This document shows positions 1 through 13,200 of a DNA stretch of 64,000 nt, in pieces. Within the stretch, counting starts at the first letter, position 1. Each line of letters begins with the position of its first letter. Location of the stretch: NCBI RefSeq assembly GCF_030704535.1, contig NC_081813.1, forward strand, positions 2,202,501 to 2,266,500, read 5' to 3'. The notes beneath the pieces are model-generated. The model ran no database searches. It saw only the letters and a program-made list of their open reading frames with translations, and had not been told where the DNA came from. The position numbers were made by a program, and so were the translations under genes. The stretch comes from Vitis vinifera. Lineage: Eukaryota > Streptophyta > Magnoliopsida > Vitales > Vitaceae.

Positions 1-1206
1 TGTTAAAAAACTTAATAACATAGATCAAATCCGAAAATAAAGAAAAAACCGAAACATATCTCCAACCATTAATAAAAATTAAATTTGATGTTGAGGTGTG
101 AATAAAGATAAGAGGCTTATGACCCGATCACGAAAGCTCTGTTATTCACTTTATTTGTCAGATAGTCAATGTCATAATTTATGATTATTAATTATAATTG
201 AAAACGAAAATTAATTCAATGAAAATCCGAGAATTGATGGAAGATAAGGTATAAAATATTTGAACCCATTTAAAAAAATTTAAAGGGATTATTTTGGAAA
301 AAAAAAATTGCAAATATAAGATATTAAAAATAATTATTTAAAAAAATGAGAAAAGATGAGAGTACTTGATCAAGTCTACGGCGATGGCGACTAAACGGCG
401 ATGTTTTGATGGCCGATGTCATCGGTTTTGGCGCCACTTACAACGGATCATGTCCCAGCTTTCGAACCTGCGAAAGAATTGATTATATGTTTTGAGGGAC
501 TAAATTATTATCTTATTACCCACTTTTATTTCATTTTATTTATTAATTATATTATTTATTTATTTATAAATTTATTTTGTTTTCTTTGAATAAGACAACA
601 CCGATCTCGTAAAATATTAAAATGGAAACGTGCTTCTAAATATTCTCCTATTAATTTGTCTTAACCTTCATTTTTTAAATTTTTATACATATTTTTAGAA
701 ATTAATTATTTTTTAAGTTCTTGTTTGGAAGGAAGACTAAAAACAACATTAAATTTGTTGATCGATTTAGTTTTTTAAAATATATAATTAATTAAAAATA
801 TTTTCTATGTTCCCAATAAATTATCACATGGTCACACCAAATATATATAAGAGGATGGTGGACGACTCGATTGGGACATCTATGTTGAAAGGGTCTTGGC
901 AATGGAATCATCAAATTTGGAAATTATTTTTTAATTTAACTCCATAAATAATTAATATTTTAATTACTATGCAAAAAATATTAAATAAATAATTCTGGTT
1001 TTTATTATATAAAACACTTCAAAAATAATTAAATAAATAACTAATATGTTGATTTATTTGTGTAACACCGTATTAAGTGAAAATAATCGACGTAATTCAA
1101 GATGATTAGATACAAATTTGTGAAGATGAAGAAAACAATCTAAAATATTAGAGTGTGTTTTATAATGTTTAACTCGGAGTATTTTTAATAAAAATGTTTC
1201 ATTTAA
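1..1206. other. AT-rich intergenic DNA, no gene seen
   Basis: Very AT-rich sequence with no open frame of coding character on either strand. I see no RNA gene or recognisable repeat up to the target-site duplication that opens the solo LTR at 1,207. Confidence 0.6.
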
Positions 1207-1211
1207 AAGTG

Positions 1212-1627
1212 TGTTGGATTATGAAACTTGAATCGGTTTTTTTGAATTTCGTTTTGGATGTCAATGCAGTCAAACTATCTAATGAGCTCCTGGGGGTTGA
1301 AATTCTTGATGTGCTCACGGAGGTTTAAGGGGTCAGTGTCCTCTAGAGATTTTTATTTTTTTATTTTTATGTGATAATTGACAAGTTTACCTCTATTATA
1401 TATTTAACATTTTTATGTTTAAAGTTTTGTTTTTTAGAGAGTATGATCATAATTGAGATATTTTTTTCAAGAGTTTTACAATTGTAACTCTTCTTATTCA
1501 TTTTAATTAGTGAATTATTGAGTATTGGTGCACTTCGTGGACGTAGGGATCACATTGATCATCAAATCACGATGAAAGTCTTGTATTTTTTTTTTATTAT
1601 TTACTCGTGTGTGTAATTTCGTTAACA
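1212..1627 (+). mobile_element. Solo copia-type LTR with intact target-site duplication
   Basis: The element begins TGTTGG and ends GTTAACA, so it has the TG...CA ends of an LTR with a short TGTT/AACA inverted repeat. It is flanked on both sides by the same five bases, AAGTG (1,207-1,211 and 1,628-1,632), as expected of an integrase-made target duplication. No internal retrotransposon genes are present, so this is a solo LTR left by LTR-LTR recombination. The right part, with a run resembling 'gtgcacttcgtggacgtagg', is typical of the U5 region of plant Ty1/copia elements, and a related fragment lies at about 31,165-31,326. Length is 416 bp. Confidence 0.8.
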
Positions 1628-1632
1628 AAGTG

Positions 1633-4600
1633 TTATTAAAATAATCACTTATCAAATATTTCTTAAAAAAACATTATAAGTGTTTTTTAAATTTTGTTAA
1701 ATAATTTTTTTTCTTTAGATTAAAAGTGTTTTCTAATTTCACTAAGAAATAAGCTTTAAAACACTTTCTAGGTACAAAAAAAAACTTTCCAAATATCTAA
1801 TGAAGATTTTTTATTTTTTATTTTTTTATATGTGCATGTTGAATTAATAATAATTATGAACAAACATGACCCCTCAAATTCATTAGCCCTTTTTTGAAGC
1901 CCTTTAAACAATATGCATGTGAATGCATTGGAATTTGGGATAATGACTTCACACTTTTTAGAGTTGGAATAAATACATTCAATTTTAATTTAATTAATGA
2001 TAAGCTTTTTTGGGTATAATAAATTAAACTTATCATTATTCCAAAGTTTAATTAATATTCACAAATAAAAATAAATAAATAAATAAAAGAGGCAAGATGC
2101 AGGTCCAAAGGGTTGTTTTGTCTGTATTGGGCAAATTTTAAAATAGAAAATAAGGACAAAGACCCTCAAATTCAGAACTCCAAATTCCAAAACCCACATT
2201 GATTTTCTCATCAGTCATGACCAAATTTATTTATTTTTTATACATATTAAAAAAAAAAAAAACACCAGGGTGTAGTAGTAGTCTCTTTCATCTGAAGGGG
2301 GCATCAGCCCAGCCAGTCACAGCAGTGGGAGCTTATACCACAGCCCTGACAGTATTGCAAAAATTTGTCTTTATGTTTTTTTTTGTTTTAAACTTTCATA
2401 CAAGAGACAAAAGAAAATTATTGTTATTATTATTATTTTATGTAATCTTGAGTTTTTTTTTTTACAAATAAAATTAAAACATTTTGAATGCTTGTGATAT
2501 TGAATAATATTTATATAAATTTGCACAAAATTAAAGACACCAAAACAATTTTCTTGGATAACATTTTCCCAATAATATATTTTAAAAATTATTATTTTTA
2601 AAATGTACATTAATAGATAATTATACTTAATATTATAGAGTTTTCATTTTTCATGAATTAATTTATTTATAAATTTAAATTTTATTTTTATAAAAAGTGA
2701 TATTTAGTTATCGTTTTTTTTAAGTTTTGTTTAGAAAAATTTAAATACTAAAAAGTGATATTGTCTACTCCGATTCAAATAAGTCTTCAAAGTTTTAAAA
2801 TCCGTCTATATAATTAAGAAAAATTTATACTTATATAATACCAAAAACTTTATTTGTATCAAATTTTCTCCTCAATATCTCGATAAAATTTAGATAATAA
2901 ATCATCAAAAGATAATTTTAAAAACCCATTATTTTCTTTTTTTTTTCTTTTTTTCTTTTATTTATAGAATCAATCCACAAGGAGAGATATTTTTAGAGGC
3001 AATAATAGAAGATTGATGATTTGCACTAAAATAATTAATTAATTAAAGAGGGAACAAAAGGGATTAGGATATTGGGCCAAGTGAAAGAGAGAGGTTTGTG
3101 CAAAAATTTTCAGGTCATTAAATGCTGGCTGGGCCTTTCTTCTCTCCAAAGCTACTTTCATTAATGCCCAATTGGAGCCACTTGACAACTCTTTTCAAAT
3201 TTCAAATTTTTGTCCAACTTGTGTGTCCAAAATTTTGGACATGGGTGCCCTTGATTTTGAATGTTTGGAATGGTTGTTTTGACTTGTCAGGATATTTTTA
3301 ATAATTTTTATTAACCATATTTTAGGATCATTTTTTTGGTATATATATAAAAATAAAATGTATAAATATTCCATGTCGCGTAAAAGTTCCGACATTTAAT
3401 ATTTCAATTCAAATATGATATGAATAATAATCAGGTTAAAAATATAAACTCAAATGTGATTTAATAAAATTATTTTTATTTAATAATAAAGTTTAATTCC
3501 GTTTTATATAAGTACATTTAATTAACATATCGACTAATATATATTTATTACTTAATTGACCTAAAATGAATTAAAAATAAGCTAAATAGTTTATAGTCAT
3601 AATTAGGTTCACAACATGAATATTAAACGGATCAAATTTTATTAAATTATTTATATAGGTTCACACAAATTTGATTTAAACATAATTCTACTCAATTATT
3701 TATTTATTTATTTTTTAAATGTACTGAATTCGAGTTGTGCTAGTGATGCGTATCAAACTTTGTTACCCTTCATTTTTGTCGTATCATTGTTTTTATATTA
3801 ATAGAGATGTGACGAAACGAGTACCTATAGTCATCCCTTCCCATGTTATAAAATGTAAAAGTGTGAAACATTCGATTTCAAAACAAAAAAAAAAGTTATT
3901 TTTAGTAGTTAAGAAGTTGTGGTAGGGATTTGGATTTACTCCCACAAGAAACTACATTAAATAATTGGATTGAGAAAGTCTTAAGTATGATTAAGATGGA
4001 TGATAGAATAATTAATTACAAGAAGAATAAAATAATTTTATTGAGCATAATATCAACCAAAAGCCTAAAAAAGGTGTCATCAAATTCATGACCTGGTGGC
4101 CAGCTCACCCATTATATAATATTATATTAATGCTATGTTACGTATGCATTAGCATTAAATCAATGCTTATAAATATGAAATGAGCTGTTAAAGGGGAATA
4201 TTAGTAATGATAATTCTTCAACATCAAAAGTCTTAAAAGTAGAGGTGAGAAAAAAAAGAGTTCATTGTCGCCTTAGGTCTTATGGGATCGCCCTTAATGG
4301 ATGGGCAACGGTGGATAATAATTAGTATGAATTAAATAAGCCCCAATTGAATACAAGGTGGGGACCGTTACCTTATTCGTTAACCCCAAAACTAGTCTTT
4401 ATATATATATATATATAATATTTTATTTTAAAAATTAAATGTGAAATTTTAAATTGGCACGGGATGAGGTGACATAGGAAACTTGTTCTATATATATATA
4501 TATAATAGAATTGATGGGACAGGAAACCCTACTCGACTCACCATGCCCTTTTCCGTTTAGATATTTTCTTCATTTTCTCTTATCTTATCTTATATGTTTT

Positions 4601-7193
4601 TAATTATGTAGATATTACATATTTTGAATGGTATTATTTTACTACCTCCCCATATTAGAGCTTAACACTCAAACCTCATTCTGCCTTATTTACTTCCAAT
4701 TACGTGGATTTTGTCTATTGTTGCCTTATTTTATGTCCAATCATATAAATGTCATTCTTACTAGGTTCAATGGGGCGTCTATAAGGTTAATAAGAAACTT
4801 TTCCCCTGTGAAATATCATCACTATTCTGCATACGAATATGATGTCCTCGTTATGTCTCATAACATTAGCCAAGTCGGGAATTGACTTATTTTTAAGGTT
4901 AAAGGGAATATATACATTTTCTCCCATATCATATAATATAGGATATCAAAAAAATATTATAATATTAAAAAAGATCTTACACTGATGTTTCATGCACTAA
5001 TAATATTATTTGTGCCAAATCACCATATGATTGCATTGCATTCTTTATGCTTTGATCATTTTTATTTTTCATTCACGTGGATGGGGGGAGGGCATTCAGC
5101 CCTAGCCACAGTGAGAAGCACTTTTTTGATGCCAAAAGCTGAAACCTTTTGTTTTGTTTTTTTTTTTTTTGTTTTGATATTTTTGGTAATTTCATCATAT
5201 ATGGTGATGGGCTCAATCTGGTAATGGCAGATCCGAAAGGGACAGGCCCAATGAATAGGCTCTTTCTTCTTCTACTCATGGGTGCTAAAAAAAAAAAAAA
5301 AACAAAAAAAACACTGACCAAAACAGGGAAAACTTGATGAACAGGGAAGCATAATGTAATTCCCTTGATATCTGGGCATGATTTGAATGCAAGATGTGGC
5401 AGAAGCTCAATAATGCAGCTTTTCCAGAGGTGGGTCACCCACGATTTTGATCCACACACACTCAAGGAGTACCCAAAAAGCCTTTTTTAGATTTTTTTTT
5501 ATTTTTTATTTATTTATATTTATTTATTTATTTATTTGGGGTTGGTGGGGGCTGCCTTTGGGTTTTTGAGATGATTCAATGGAGAGTGTGTTGGTGAATA
5601 ATGAATAATGCAGAGGGATATATGTAGGGTGACTGGGTGAGTGAGTTGATTATGAGGGAGAGGGAAAGGTCTGTTTGTTTGAATAGGAAAAGTTCTTTGT
5701 CTTGAAAGCAAAAATTATGGCAGATAGCCTTTTTTTTTTTATTATTTATTTATGGGTAGTATTTCAGAGCCCTTTTTCTGACTCTTGTTGCAGCCATATG
5801 TTTTCCATTCAACACATTTGGTGCAAAATTCTTTTAGAATTTGTCATATTAGGAGCCCATTGATGGTGAAGGGAAAGAAATTCCTTTCAGAAATTTCCCC
5901 AATAAATTGAGCTAAACCCTAATGCTATGTTTGGATACCAGGAAAATATGAGAAAAAAAAAAGGTTTTTACAAGTTCGTTCTTTTCACTATGAATCACCT
6001 AATGAATGGAGACTGGGGAATTGGTTAATCAACGTTGTTTATAAGTAAGTTGAGTTTGTTCTTCACATCCTTATTAGTTTTCAAAAATCGTTTTTAATTG
6101 ATCAAGAATCCAAAATGATACAAAAGTTTATAATATTATTTTTAATTATGTTTTAGAGTGCTTTATAGAAAAACACATGGAAATATAAGCTATGTTTGGT
6201 TCCGAAAAATTTGAGAAAAAATGCAAAAGAAAGAAAATAAAGAGAAAAAGTAGAAGGAAATAAAAAATAGATTAAAAAATAATAAATTATTTTTATATGT
6301 TTTTTTTAAACTTGTTTAATTTATTTATTTTCCATTGTATTAAGATTAAATAATTTTAAATTGCATCAATTTTTAACTAATTTTAATTATATTTGATTTT
6401 TTTTTATATTTTTCATAGTGAAACAAAATATGAGAAAATTATTTTTCTTATCAATTTTTTTACTTTCTTTAATATTTTACGAGAATCAAATATAACCATA
6501 GTAAATTTGTTCTAAATAATTACCTGTTTTAAGAATAATTTTTCAAAAAATTTTTTAAATCAAAAGTTTATTATAAAATATGGAGAAAAACAGTTCAGTT
6601 CAATATAATTTTCTTACATTTCTTCAATTTGTTTTTTCTCTTTTGTCCTTTGAGTCTCCTAAAATAAGTGGAAATTTGAAATAATGAATTTAGTAAAGCC
6701 AATGAAGTGCAGGTCTTAGGCCCATGGATCTAGAATGGATTGGGCCATGATTTGGACTCTAGCCCAATCAAGTGTGGCTCCTTCCCTAGGTCCATGTCAC
6801 TCAAGGGCCTTATTCTCATAAAGGGGGATGAATTTTTATAAATACTTGTTACCAAAACATTTGTTCTTAACTTATCCTTTAGTAGTTTTAGTGGAATTTG
6901 TTAGTTATTTGGTATTGAAAACCAAAAAAATAAAAAAAGAGAAAAAGAGAAAAAGAGAAGATTTCCCTTTTGAAATAATTTAGGGTCTATTTGATAATGT
7001 TTTTACAAAAATAGTTCTAAAAAAATAATTTGATAATAGTTCTTAAAAATAATTTTTTCACTAGGAGTCACGTATATATAATATAAAAACTTGCAAAAAG
7101 CATCTTAAAATACTTCAAATTTGTTCTTTTAAAAAAATTATTTTCAAAATAAATTATTTAAAACTCATTTTCAATACCAAAAATGTAGTGCTC
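1633..7193. other. Gene-free AT-rich intergenic region
   Basis: No supported gene. The stretch holds short TA microsatellites (about 4,400-4,416 and 4,491-4,504), poly-A/T tracts and a MITE-like repeat (6,190-6,501, listed separately). Open frames such as those near 4,628, 4,985 and 5,073 lack recognisable protein similarity and splice context. Around 6,700-6,840 the base composition is more balanced, but I recognise nothing there. Confidence 0.6.
6190..6501. repeat. MITE-like AT-rich repeat
   Basis: Begins 'ctatgtttggttcc' and ends 'aatataaccatag', an imperfect terminal inverted repeat around about 310 bp of AT-rich DNA with no coding capacity. Similar units occur at 19,103-19,392, 48,136-48,375 and 49,112-49,423. 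The family is unnamed here. Target-site duplications were not established. Confidence 0.4.
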
Positions 7194-7866
7194 CAAACCC
7201 AATTTAGGGGTAAAATCGTAATTCAAAAATTATTAATTAATTAAAGTAATTTAATAAGGGTAAAAATATCTTTTCGTATTTAAAACCCCTAGATATAAAT
7301 TAGATTTTTCTTATCTTCTCTATTCAGAAAACCCTTTTACACAGATATAGAAAGATAAAAGAGTATAGGGTTGAAGATTTGGAGGTTTAGGGTTTGAAAA
7401 TTAATTTTTCAAGTAAGATTTTTAATCCTTAAATTAATATTTTATATTCGTTAATTAATTTTGAGCACTTTAAATATTCTTTGAAGTATATCAATTTTGA
7501 TTATAGTTCGTTTAATTAATTTTTAGGTTAAAAAGATTAAAAAATTATGAACATAGTTTGATTTACTAATGGAGATCGATAAATTTTGATTACTCAAATG
7601 AATAGATTTAGATAAAAAAAAATTATATGGTTTCAGATGTGAAAATTACATAAAATTTGAGGTTAAAAGTTTTGACTTTAGTGGGGAAAAAAAATGATGA
7701 AAGATGCACAGGAAGGATTTGGCATGTTGAAAAAAAAAAAAAACAAAGAAATGGTCTGCATGCTGACCTAGGAAATGAAGTAAATAGTATTGTGGTAAAC
7801 AATGAGGAAGAAAAGGACGTTGATGGCTTGAAAGAGAAATAGGTTAATGTGTTGTTAGGTATTGAA

Positions 7867-7867
<1 letters not shown>

Positions 7868-7898
<31 letters not shown>
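7868..7898. repeat. (AAT)n microsatellite
   Basis: About ten consecutive AAT units. Read on the minus strand the run gives a low-complexity poly-leucine frame that should not be called as a gene. Confidence 0.9.
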
Positions 7899-7900
<2 letters not shown>

Positions 7901-8529
7901 GAAACAATAATAATGAATGGAGTTGGTGTGGAGTTGTTAGGAGATAAAAAAAAAAAAAAGAATTGCATGAGGTATTTATTAAGTTTCGATAGGAGATTTA
8001 AATAATAGTAATAATAGTTTAATGTAAATAAATATTCTTAAAAGATTTAATTTAGATAAGTTAGAAAAGAGAAATAAATTATTGTTTAGGAAGTTGAAAA
8101 TAATATTGGATGGTAATAATATTAATATGAGAAATTAATTAGGATCTCTAATATTAAATAAAATATTTTTAAGATTGTCAAATTTATATATTTAAATTAA
8201 TAATCAATAATCAATATTGTGTATGATATTATGTTAGGTGAGGAGGAAATTCTTCAGAGTTAAATACTTCAAGATTTTGAGTGTTTTTTTTAAAGTAAGG
8301 GAAATTAATGCAGATTTTTATAAAAGAAAATAATTTTCTTTTTATATTGTATTTTGAAATGTGTAAAAATATTATTTTTATCTTTTCACATGGATCAAAT
8401 ATGTGTTTTGTATGGAAAGTATTTTTGAGAATTTTCTTTGTTTGTGAAAAATGAAAAATTGAGGAGATATGATATTTTGTTTTGTAAGTTTGAATTAATG
8501 AAATAAAGTGTTTGACTTTGGATTATATA

Positions 8530-8705
8530 GCCCTAGTCAACGAGTTATAATTGTTGACATTTTCGACCTTAGTTAACGGGTTATAATAGTTGATATTATA
8601 TGACCCTAATCAACGAGTTATAATAGTTGATCTTATGGTTCTAATCAATGAGTTATAATAGTTGACTTTATGACCCTAGTTAACGAGTTATAATTGTTGA
8701 CATTT
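8530..8705. repeat. Minisatellite, five units of 35-37 bp
   Basis: Five head-to-tail units share the core 'caacgagttataatagttga' with small changes. Unit starts are near 8,531, 8,567, 8,604, 8,639 and 8,674. It lies inside the LTR-like element. Confidence 0.85.
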
Positions 8706-9213
8706 GGTTTTATTCACCTTAACTAGAACAAATTTAAAACTAGCCACTCATTTGTAAAGTCCCACCTAATTGGACACCATTTGTTATTTGATAATCAGGG
8801 TAAAGATATTTTGAATGTATTTGATTTGGTTTTGATGAGAAATTGTTTTGAAATGGATATGAAAAAGTTTTGTTGAAAAGTTTGAATGTATTAGTATTTT
8901 GAACTCAAAAGATTTTATGAAAATAAGTATATGTTATATCTCCTATTTACAAGCATGATTGAAAATGTTTGATCCATGAAACTGTATTAATGTTTCTTAT
9001 TGGGCTTTGAGTTCATCCCCCTTTGTTGACAATCTTTCAGGTAACCTCAGTTCGGACGAGGAGTGACCGTTAGAAGGGAAATTTGGCTTTATTAAGGCAT
9101 TTGTTTAAACTCTTTTTATTTTGGATATTGTTTAGATGTTAAAACTTAATTCTCGTTTGAATTATTTCGACTTTGGAGTTATTTGGATAATAACACTTTG
9201 GTTGATGTAGTAG

Positions 9214-9393
9214 TTTTTTATTTTTATTTTTTATAACCGTGGTTGTCCGGGACAGCTTACGTGCACCTTGACTAATCCCATGGGGCCTTGAAGTTAATGA
9301 TCGGGTAAACTTCTAGTGGCCCTGAGGGGATTCGAACTGGTGACCATTGGGGAGCAAACCCAAGGTCGGATCGACTGAGCTACCTCGCAGGAC
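9214..9393 (-). mobile_element. Au-like tRNA-derived SINE with target-site duplication
   Basis: On the minus strand the head reads 'GTCCTGCGAGGTAGCTCAGT', which resembles a tRNA A box, followed by a B-box-like 'AGTTCGAATCCCC'. The tail ends in a T/A-rich run at 9,214-9,235. The tail side, with 'gtccgggacagcttacgtg', resembles the 3' half of the plant Au SINE family (recalled, not searched). An identical 11-bp target duplication, TGATGTAGTAG, flanks it at 9,203-9,213 and 9,394-9,404. The element is 180 bp and nested in the LTR-like repeat. Confidence 0.85.
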
Positions 9394-9584
9394 TGATGTA
9401 GTAGGTTTTTTTAAAGTTGATATTTGAAGATTTTAGAATTTTGTCATACTATTCTGAATAGGAATTTGGTAATTGGTAAATTTTCAGTTACAATACGAAT
9501 GTTTGTGTCATTTCTACTTTAAGCCTTTGGGCTTGAGGTGTGAAATGACCGTGATGCCCTTAGAGTAGGTTTTGGGGAATGACA

Positions 9585-10201
9585 GAGAATGTTTTCCATT
9601 TTTAAGAACAATTATGACTAAATGTTTCATGACTTTTTTTTTAATAACCAAAAAACCTTCATGAACAAGTCCTTAAGACTCTCTATGGGAAGCCAAACCT
9701 CGGGGTGCTAACTACCCCACAACAACCACCACCGAATACTTATCATATTTGAATTATACCCATCTCTACAAGCCATGTTATTGTAAAGCTATTGGCAATT
9801 TTTATTTTTATTTTTGTCATTATTCCTTATAATTCTGCATGGAATGGAACAAAGAAGTTGTGAAATTGAGGAAATATTAAGCAAATAACTTTATTTCAGA
9901 CAAAATTACATGGGCATGGATTATGGGATCATACTTTTATTTTCCACAAATATTTTTTTATTTATTCAATTTCATGGGGGAGCCATGAGAGGAGCACTTT
10001 CTTTTCTAATTTCAACAACAAAAGTATTTTATACCAGAAAGCTCCCTTTCAAAAATATTTTAATGTATTCATAATTTATTTTATAACCATAAATCAACCT
10101 GCTATTCAACAAATAATATTATATTTTTGCATTTGAGCTCCCACATATGCATATAGGTCACCTCTGTTTCCTCTACAATCAAGCTCAGCTACTCTCCAAC
10201 A
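9585..10201. other. Upstream region and 5' leader of the first ABCC gene
   Basis: AT-rich DNA with no open frame of coding character. The last 60 bases before the ATG (around 10,160-10,201, 'ctctgtttcctctacaatc') are conserved in front of the first exons at 22,743 and 23,467, so this is probably the 5' UTR. No TATA box could be assigned with confidence. Confidence 0.5.
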
Positions 10202-13200
10202 ATGGCTTCCTTGGAGATCTCACTAGGTAACTCCCATTTTTCTTTTTCCTTTTTTTTTTTTAAATTTTATTTTATTTTTTATCAGTGTATTTGGACCTTG
10301 AATCTTCTTCTTCTTTGACAACTGGCCCAAATATTTAGCTTATCAGTGTTATCATTCTGCTTTGCTTATGGGATGTAAATACTAAATAGTCAGATTTAAA
10401 TTAAAATTAAATTTAATTTTTGAAAATGATTTTAAAAAACTTTTTACAATTTGAGATGGGAGCATGTGTGGACAAGACAAGGAAGTACTAATTTTCCTAA
10501 AAGCTTAAAAATTATTAATATAATCCACATGTGTCGATATGGACTGCAATGTATATTGGGCTGTCCATGATGAGTTTCTTTTTGCATGTCTATGCACATG
10601 AATGGATGAATATTTACTCATCTGGACCTTGAATCTTCTTGCTTGTTTGATAGCAAATGTTTTGTGGTTTTTGTTTGGTTATGTCAAGTGGACAAAGATT
10701 ATGGAATACCATTTTGTTTTCTTGTTCTTTCTTGCCTTTCCATTTATGGGTTTCACACATTGTTTTTCCACTGATGTGTATGATTTTGCTACATGTTTTC
10801 TTGAGTATGTGTATTTGTACTTCTTTTCAAGAGTTGTGATTCTGATTGGCCTTCATTTGGTGGATATACAGGTGGGTTCTCTTGGGTTTGTGGGGAAGAA
10901 CTTGATCTGGGTTCTTTTTGTATTCAAAGAACTATATTAGATGTCTTGAATCTCCTGTTTCTCTCTGTTTTCTCTGTGATTTTGGTTATAGGCTATATTA
11001 GAAAACATGAGATTAGTGGGTGCAGCAGGAGGGATTGGGTCTCTGGGGGTGTTTCAATCTGTTGTGCTCTTACTGGCATTGCATACGTCAGTGCTGGTTT
11101 CTGGGATTTAGTTGTGAGAAATGGTGGGTCTCAGCCTTTGGGTTGGTTGGTTTACTTTGTTAGAGGGCTAACTTGGATATCTTTAGCAGTTTCACTGCTT
11201 GTTCGAAGTTCCAAATGGAGCAGGATTCTTAGTTTCCTTTGGTGGTTGACCTTCTTCTCATTGGTTTCAACCCTAAACATTGAAATTTTGGTAAAAACTC
11301 ACAACATCAAAATCTTTGACATAGTGCCATGGCTTGTGAACTCCTTGCTTATCTTTTGTGCATTTAGGAACATTTTCCATTCTGTCTCTGAAGATACTAC
11401 CCCAGATAAGAGTGAGTCTGAACCTCTACTGGCCAAAAAGCCTGTAAGAAGAACTGAAGTAGGGAAGATTAGCTTTATTACTAAGTTGACATTTTCTTGG
11501 ATTAATCCTATACTTTGCTTGGGTAACTCGAAACCATTAGTCCTAGAGGACGTTCCTCCTCTAGCATCAGAAGATGAAGCTGAACTAGCCTACCAAAAGT
11601 TTTCTCAAGCATGGGAATGTCTTCAAAGAGAAAGAAGCTCAAGCAGTACTGATAACTTGGTTTTTCGGGCATTAGCCATAGTCTACTTGAAGGAAATGAT
11701 TTTTGTAGGGCTCTGTGCATTGCTCAGGACAATTTCTGTAGTAGTTTCTCCTTTGTTGCTTTATGCATTTGTAAAGTATTCAACTCGCGATGAAGAAAAT
11801 TGGCAAGAGGGCGTCTTCTTAATGGGGTGTTTAATCATTTCCAAGGTGGTTGAATCTGTGTCTCAAAGGCATTGGTTCCTCAATGCCAGGAGGTTTGGGA
11901 TGAGGATGAGATCAGCTTTAATGGTGGCAGTATATCAGAAGCAGCTCAAGCTTTCAAGTTTGGGAAGGAGAAGGCATTCATCCGGTCAGATTGTGAATTA
12001 TATTGCGGTTGATGCTTATACAACAGGGGAATTTCCTTGGTGGTTCCATTCAGCATGGAGTTACATCTTGCAACTTTTTTTGTCCATTGGAGTCCTCTTT
12101 GGGGTTGTGGGTGTTGGTGCTCTTTCAGGCTTAGCCCCTCTTCTCGTTTGTGGACTTCTTAATGTGCCATTTGCAAAGATATTACAGAAGTGTCAATCCC
12201 AACTTATGATGGCCCGAGACCAGCGACTCAGGTCTACTTCTGAGATCCTTAACAGTATGAAAGTCATCAAGTTACAGTCATGGGAAGATAAATTCAAGAA
12301 CTTCATTGAATCTCTCCGGGATGTTGAATTCAAATGGTTGGCTGAAGCACAGTATAAGAAGTGTTACAACACTGTACTGTATTGGATGTCTCCAACCATT
12401 GTCTCTTCAGTTACCTTCCTGGGATGTGCCCTTTTTGGGAGTGCCCCATTAAATGCCAGCACCATTTTCACCATTGTGGCAGCCTTGCGGTGCATGGGAG
12501 AACCTGTCAGAATGATACCTGAGGCTATATCTGTTATGATCCAAGCCAAGATCTCCTTTGAGCGGCTCAATGCATTTTTTCTAGATGATGAGCTCAAGAG
12601 TGAAGAAATGAGAAGGGTTACATTGCCAAATTCAGATCACAGTGTTGTAATAAATGGCGGTAATTTCAGTTGGGAACCAGAGTCAGCCGTTCTAACACTC
12701 AGAGATATAAATTTGGGAGTTAAAAGGGGGCAGATATTAGCAGTTTGCGGACCAGTTGGGGCAGGGAAATCATCATTCTTATTTGCTATACTTGGAGAGA
12801 TACCAAAAATTTCAGGAAGTGTGAGTTGCAAAATCATTTAGTGTTATAGATCATTTACAAATTTGTTTTACTACATGTTTTTCTTCTGATGGTTGCAAAC
12901 AGGTCGATGTGTTCGGTTCCATTGCCTATGTTTCTCAGACTTCTTGGATCCAAAGTGGGACGATTCGCGACAACATTCTCTGTGGAAAACCAATGGATAC
13001 AACCAAATATGAGAAAGCCATAAAAGCATGTGCCTTAGATAAGGATATAAACAGTTTTGACCATGGTGATGAAACAGAAATCGGTCAGAGAGGGCTTAAT
13101 ATGAGTGGAGGACAGAAACAGAGGATTCAACTTGCTCGGGCTCTCTATAATGATGCCGAAATCTACCTCCTGGATGACCCTTTTAGTGCAGTAGATGCAC

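Larger units (their letters stand above)
7194..9584 (+). mobile_element. Putative long LTR-like element, no coding region
   Basis: A 2.4-kb stretch opens with TGTAGTGCTCCAAACCC and closes with GGTTTTGGGGAATGACA. The two ends are an imperfect inverted repeat (about 12 of 17 positions) with TG...CA termini. Inside are a promoter-like segment near 7,280-7,340 (AT-rich, followed by 'agaaaacccttttacac'), an (AAT)n run, a minisatellite and an inserted SINE. It carries no retrotransposon proteins, so it may be a solo LTR of a gypsy-type element. The five bases on either side (AAAAA and GAGAA) do not match, so the borders are tentative. Confidence 0.35.

Noticed and set aside
5073..5465. 130-codon minus-strand open frame
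   Set aside because: Low-complexity Lys/Phe runs from poly-A/T tracts, with no recognisable family and no promoter or splice context.
7623..7907. Minus-strand open frame with a poly-leucine start
   Set aside because: The leucines come from the (AAT)n microsatellite, and the frame has no domain or splice context.
8530..8705. CRISPR-like array of regular repeats
   Set aside because: Units are directly adjacent without spacers and lie in plant nuclear DNA; this is a minisatellite.
9330..9393. Possible tRNA gene on the minus strand
   Set aside because: A- and B-box-like motifs are present, but the sequence cannot be folded convincingly as a full tRNA, continues into a SINE body, and is flanked by target duplications.
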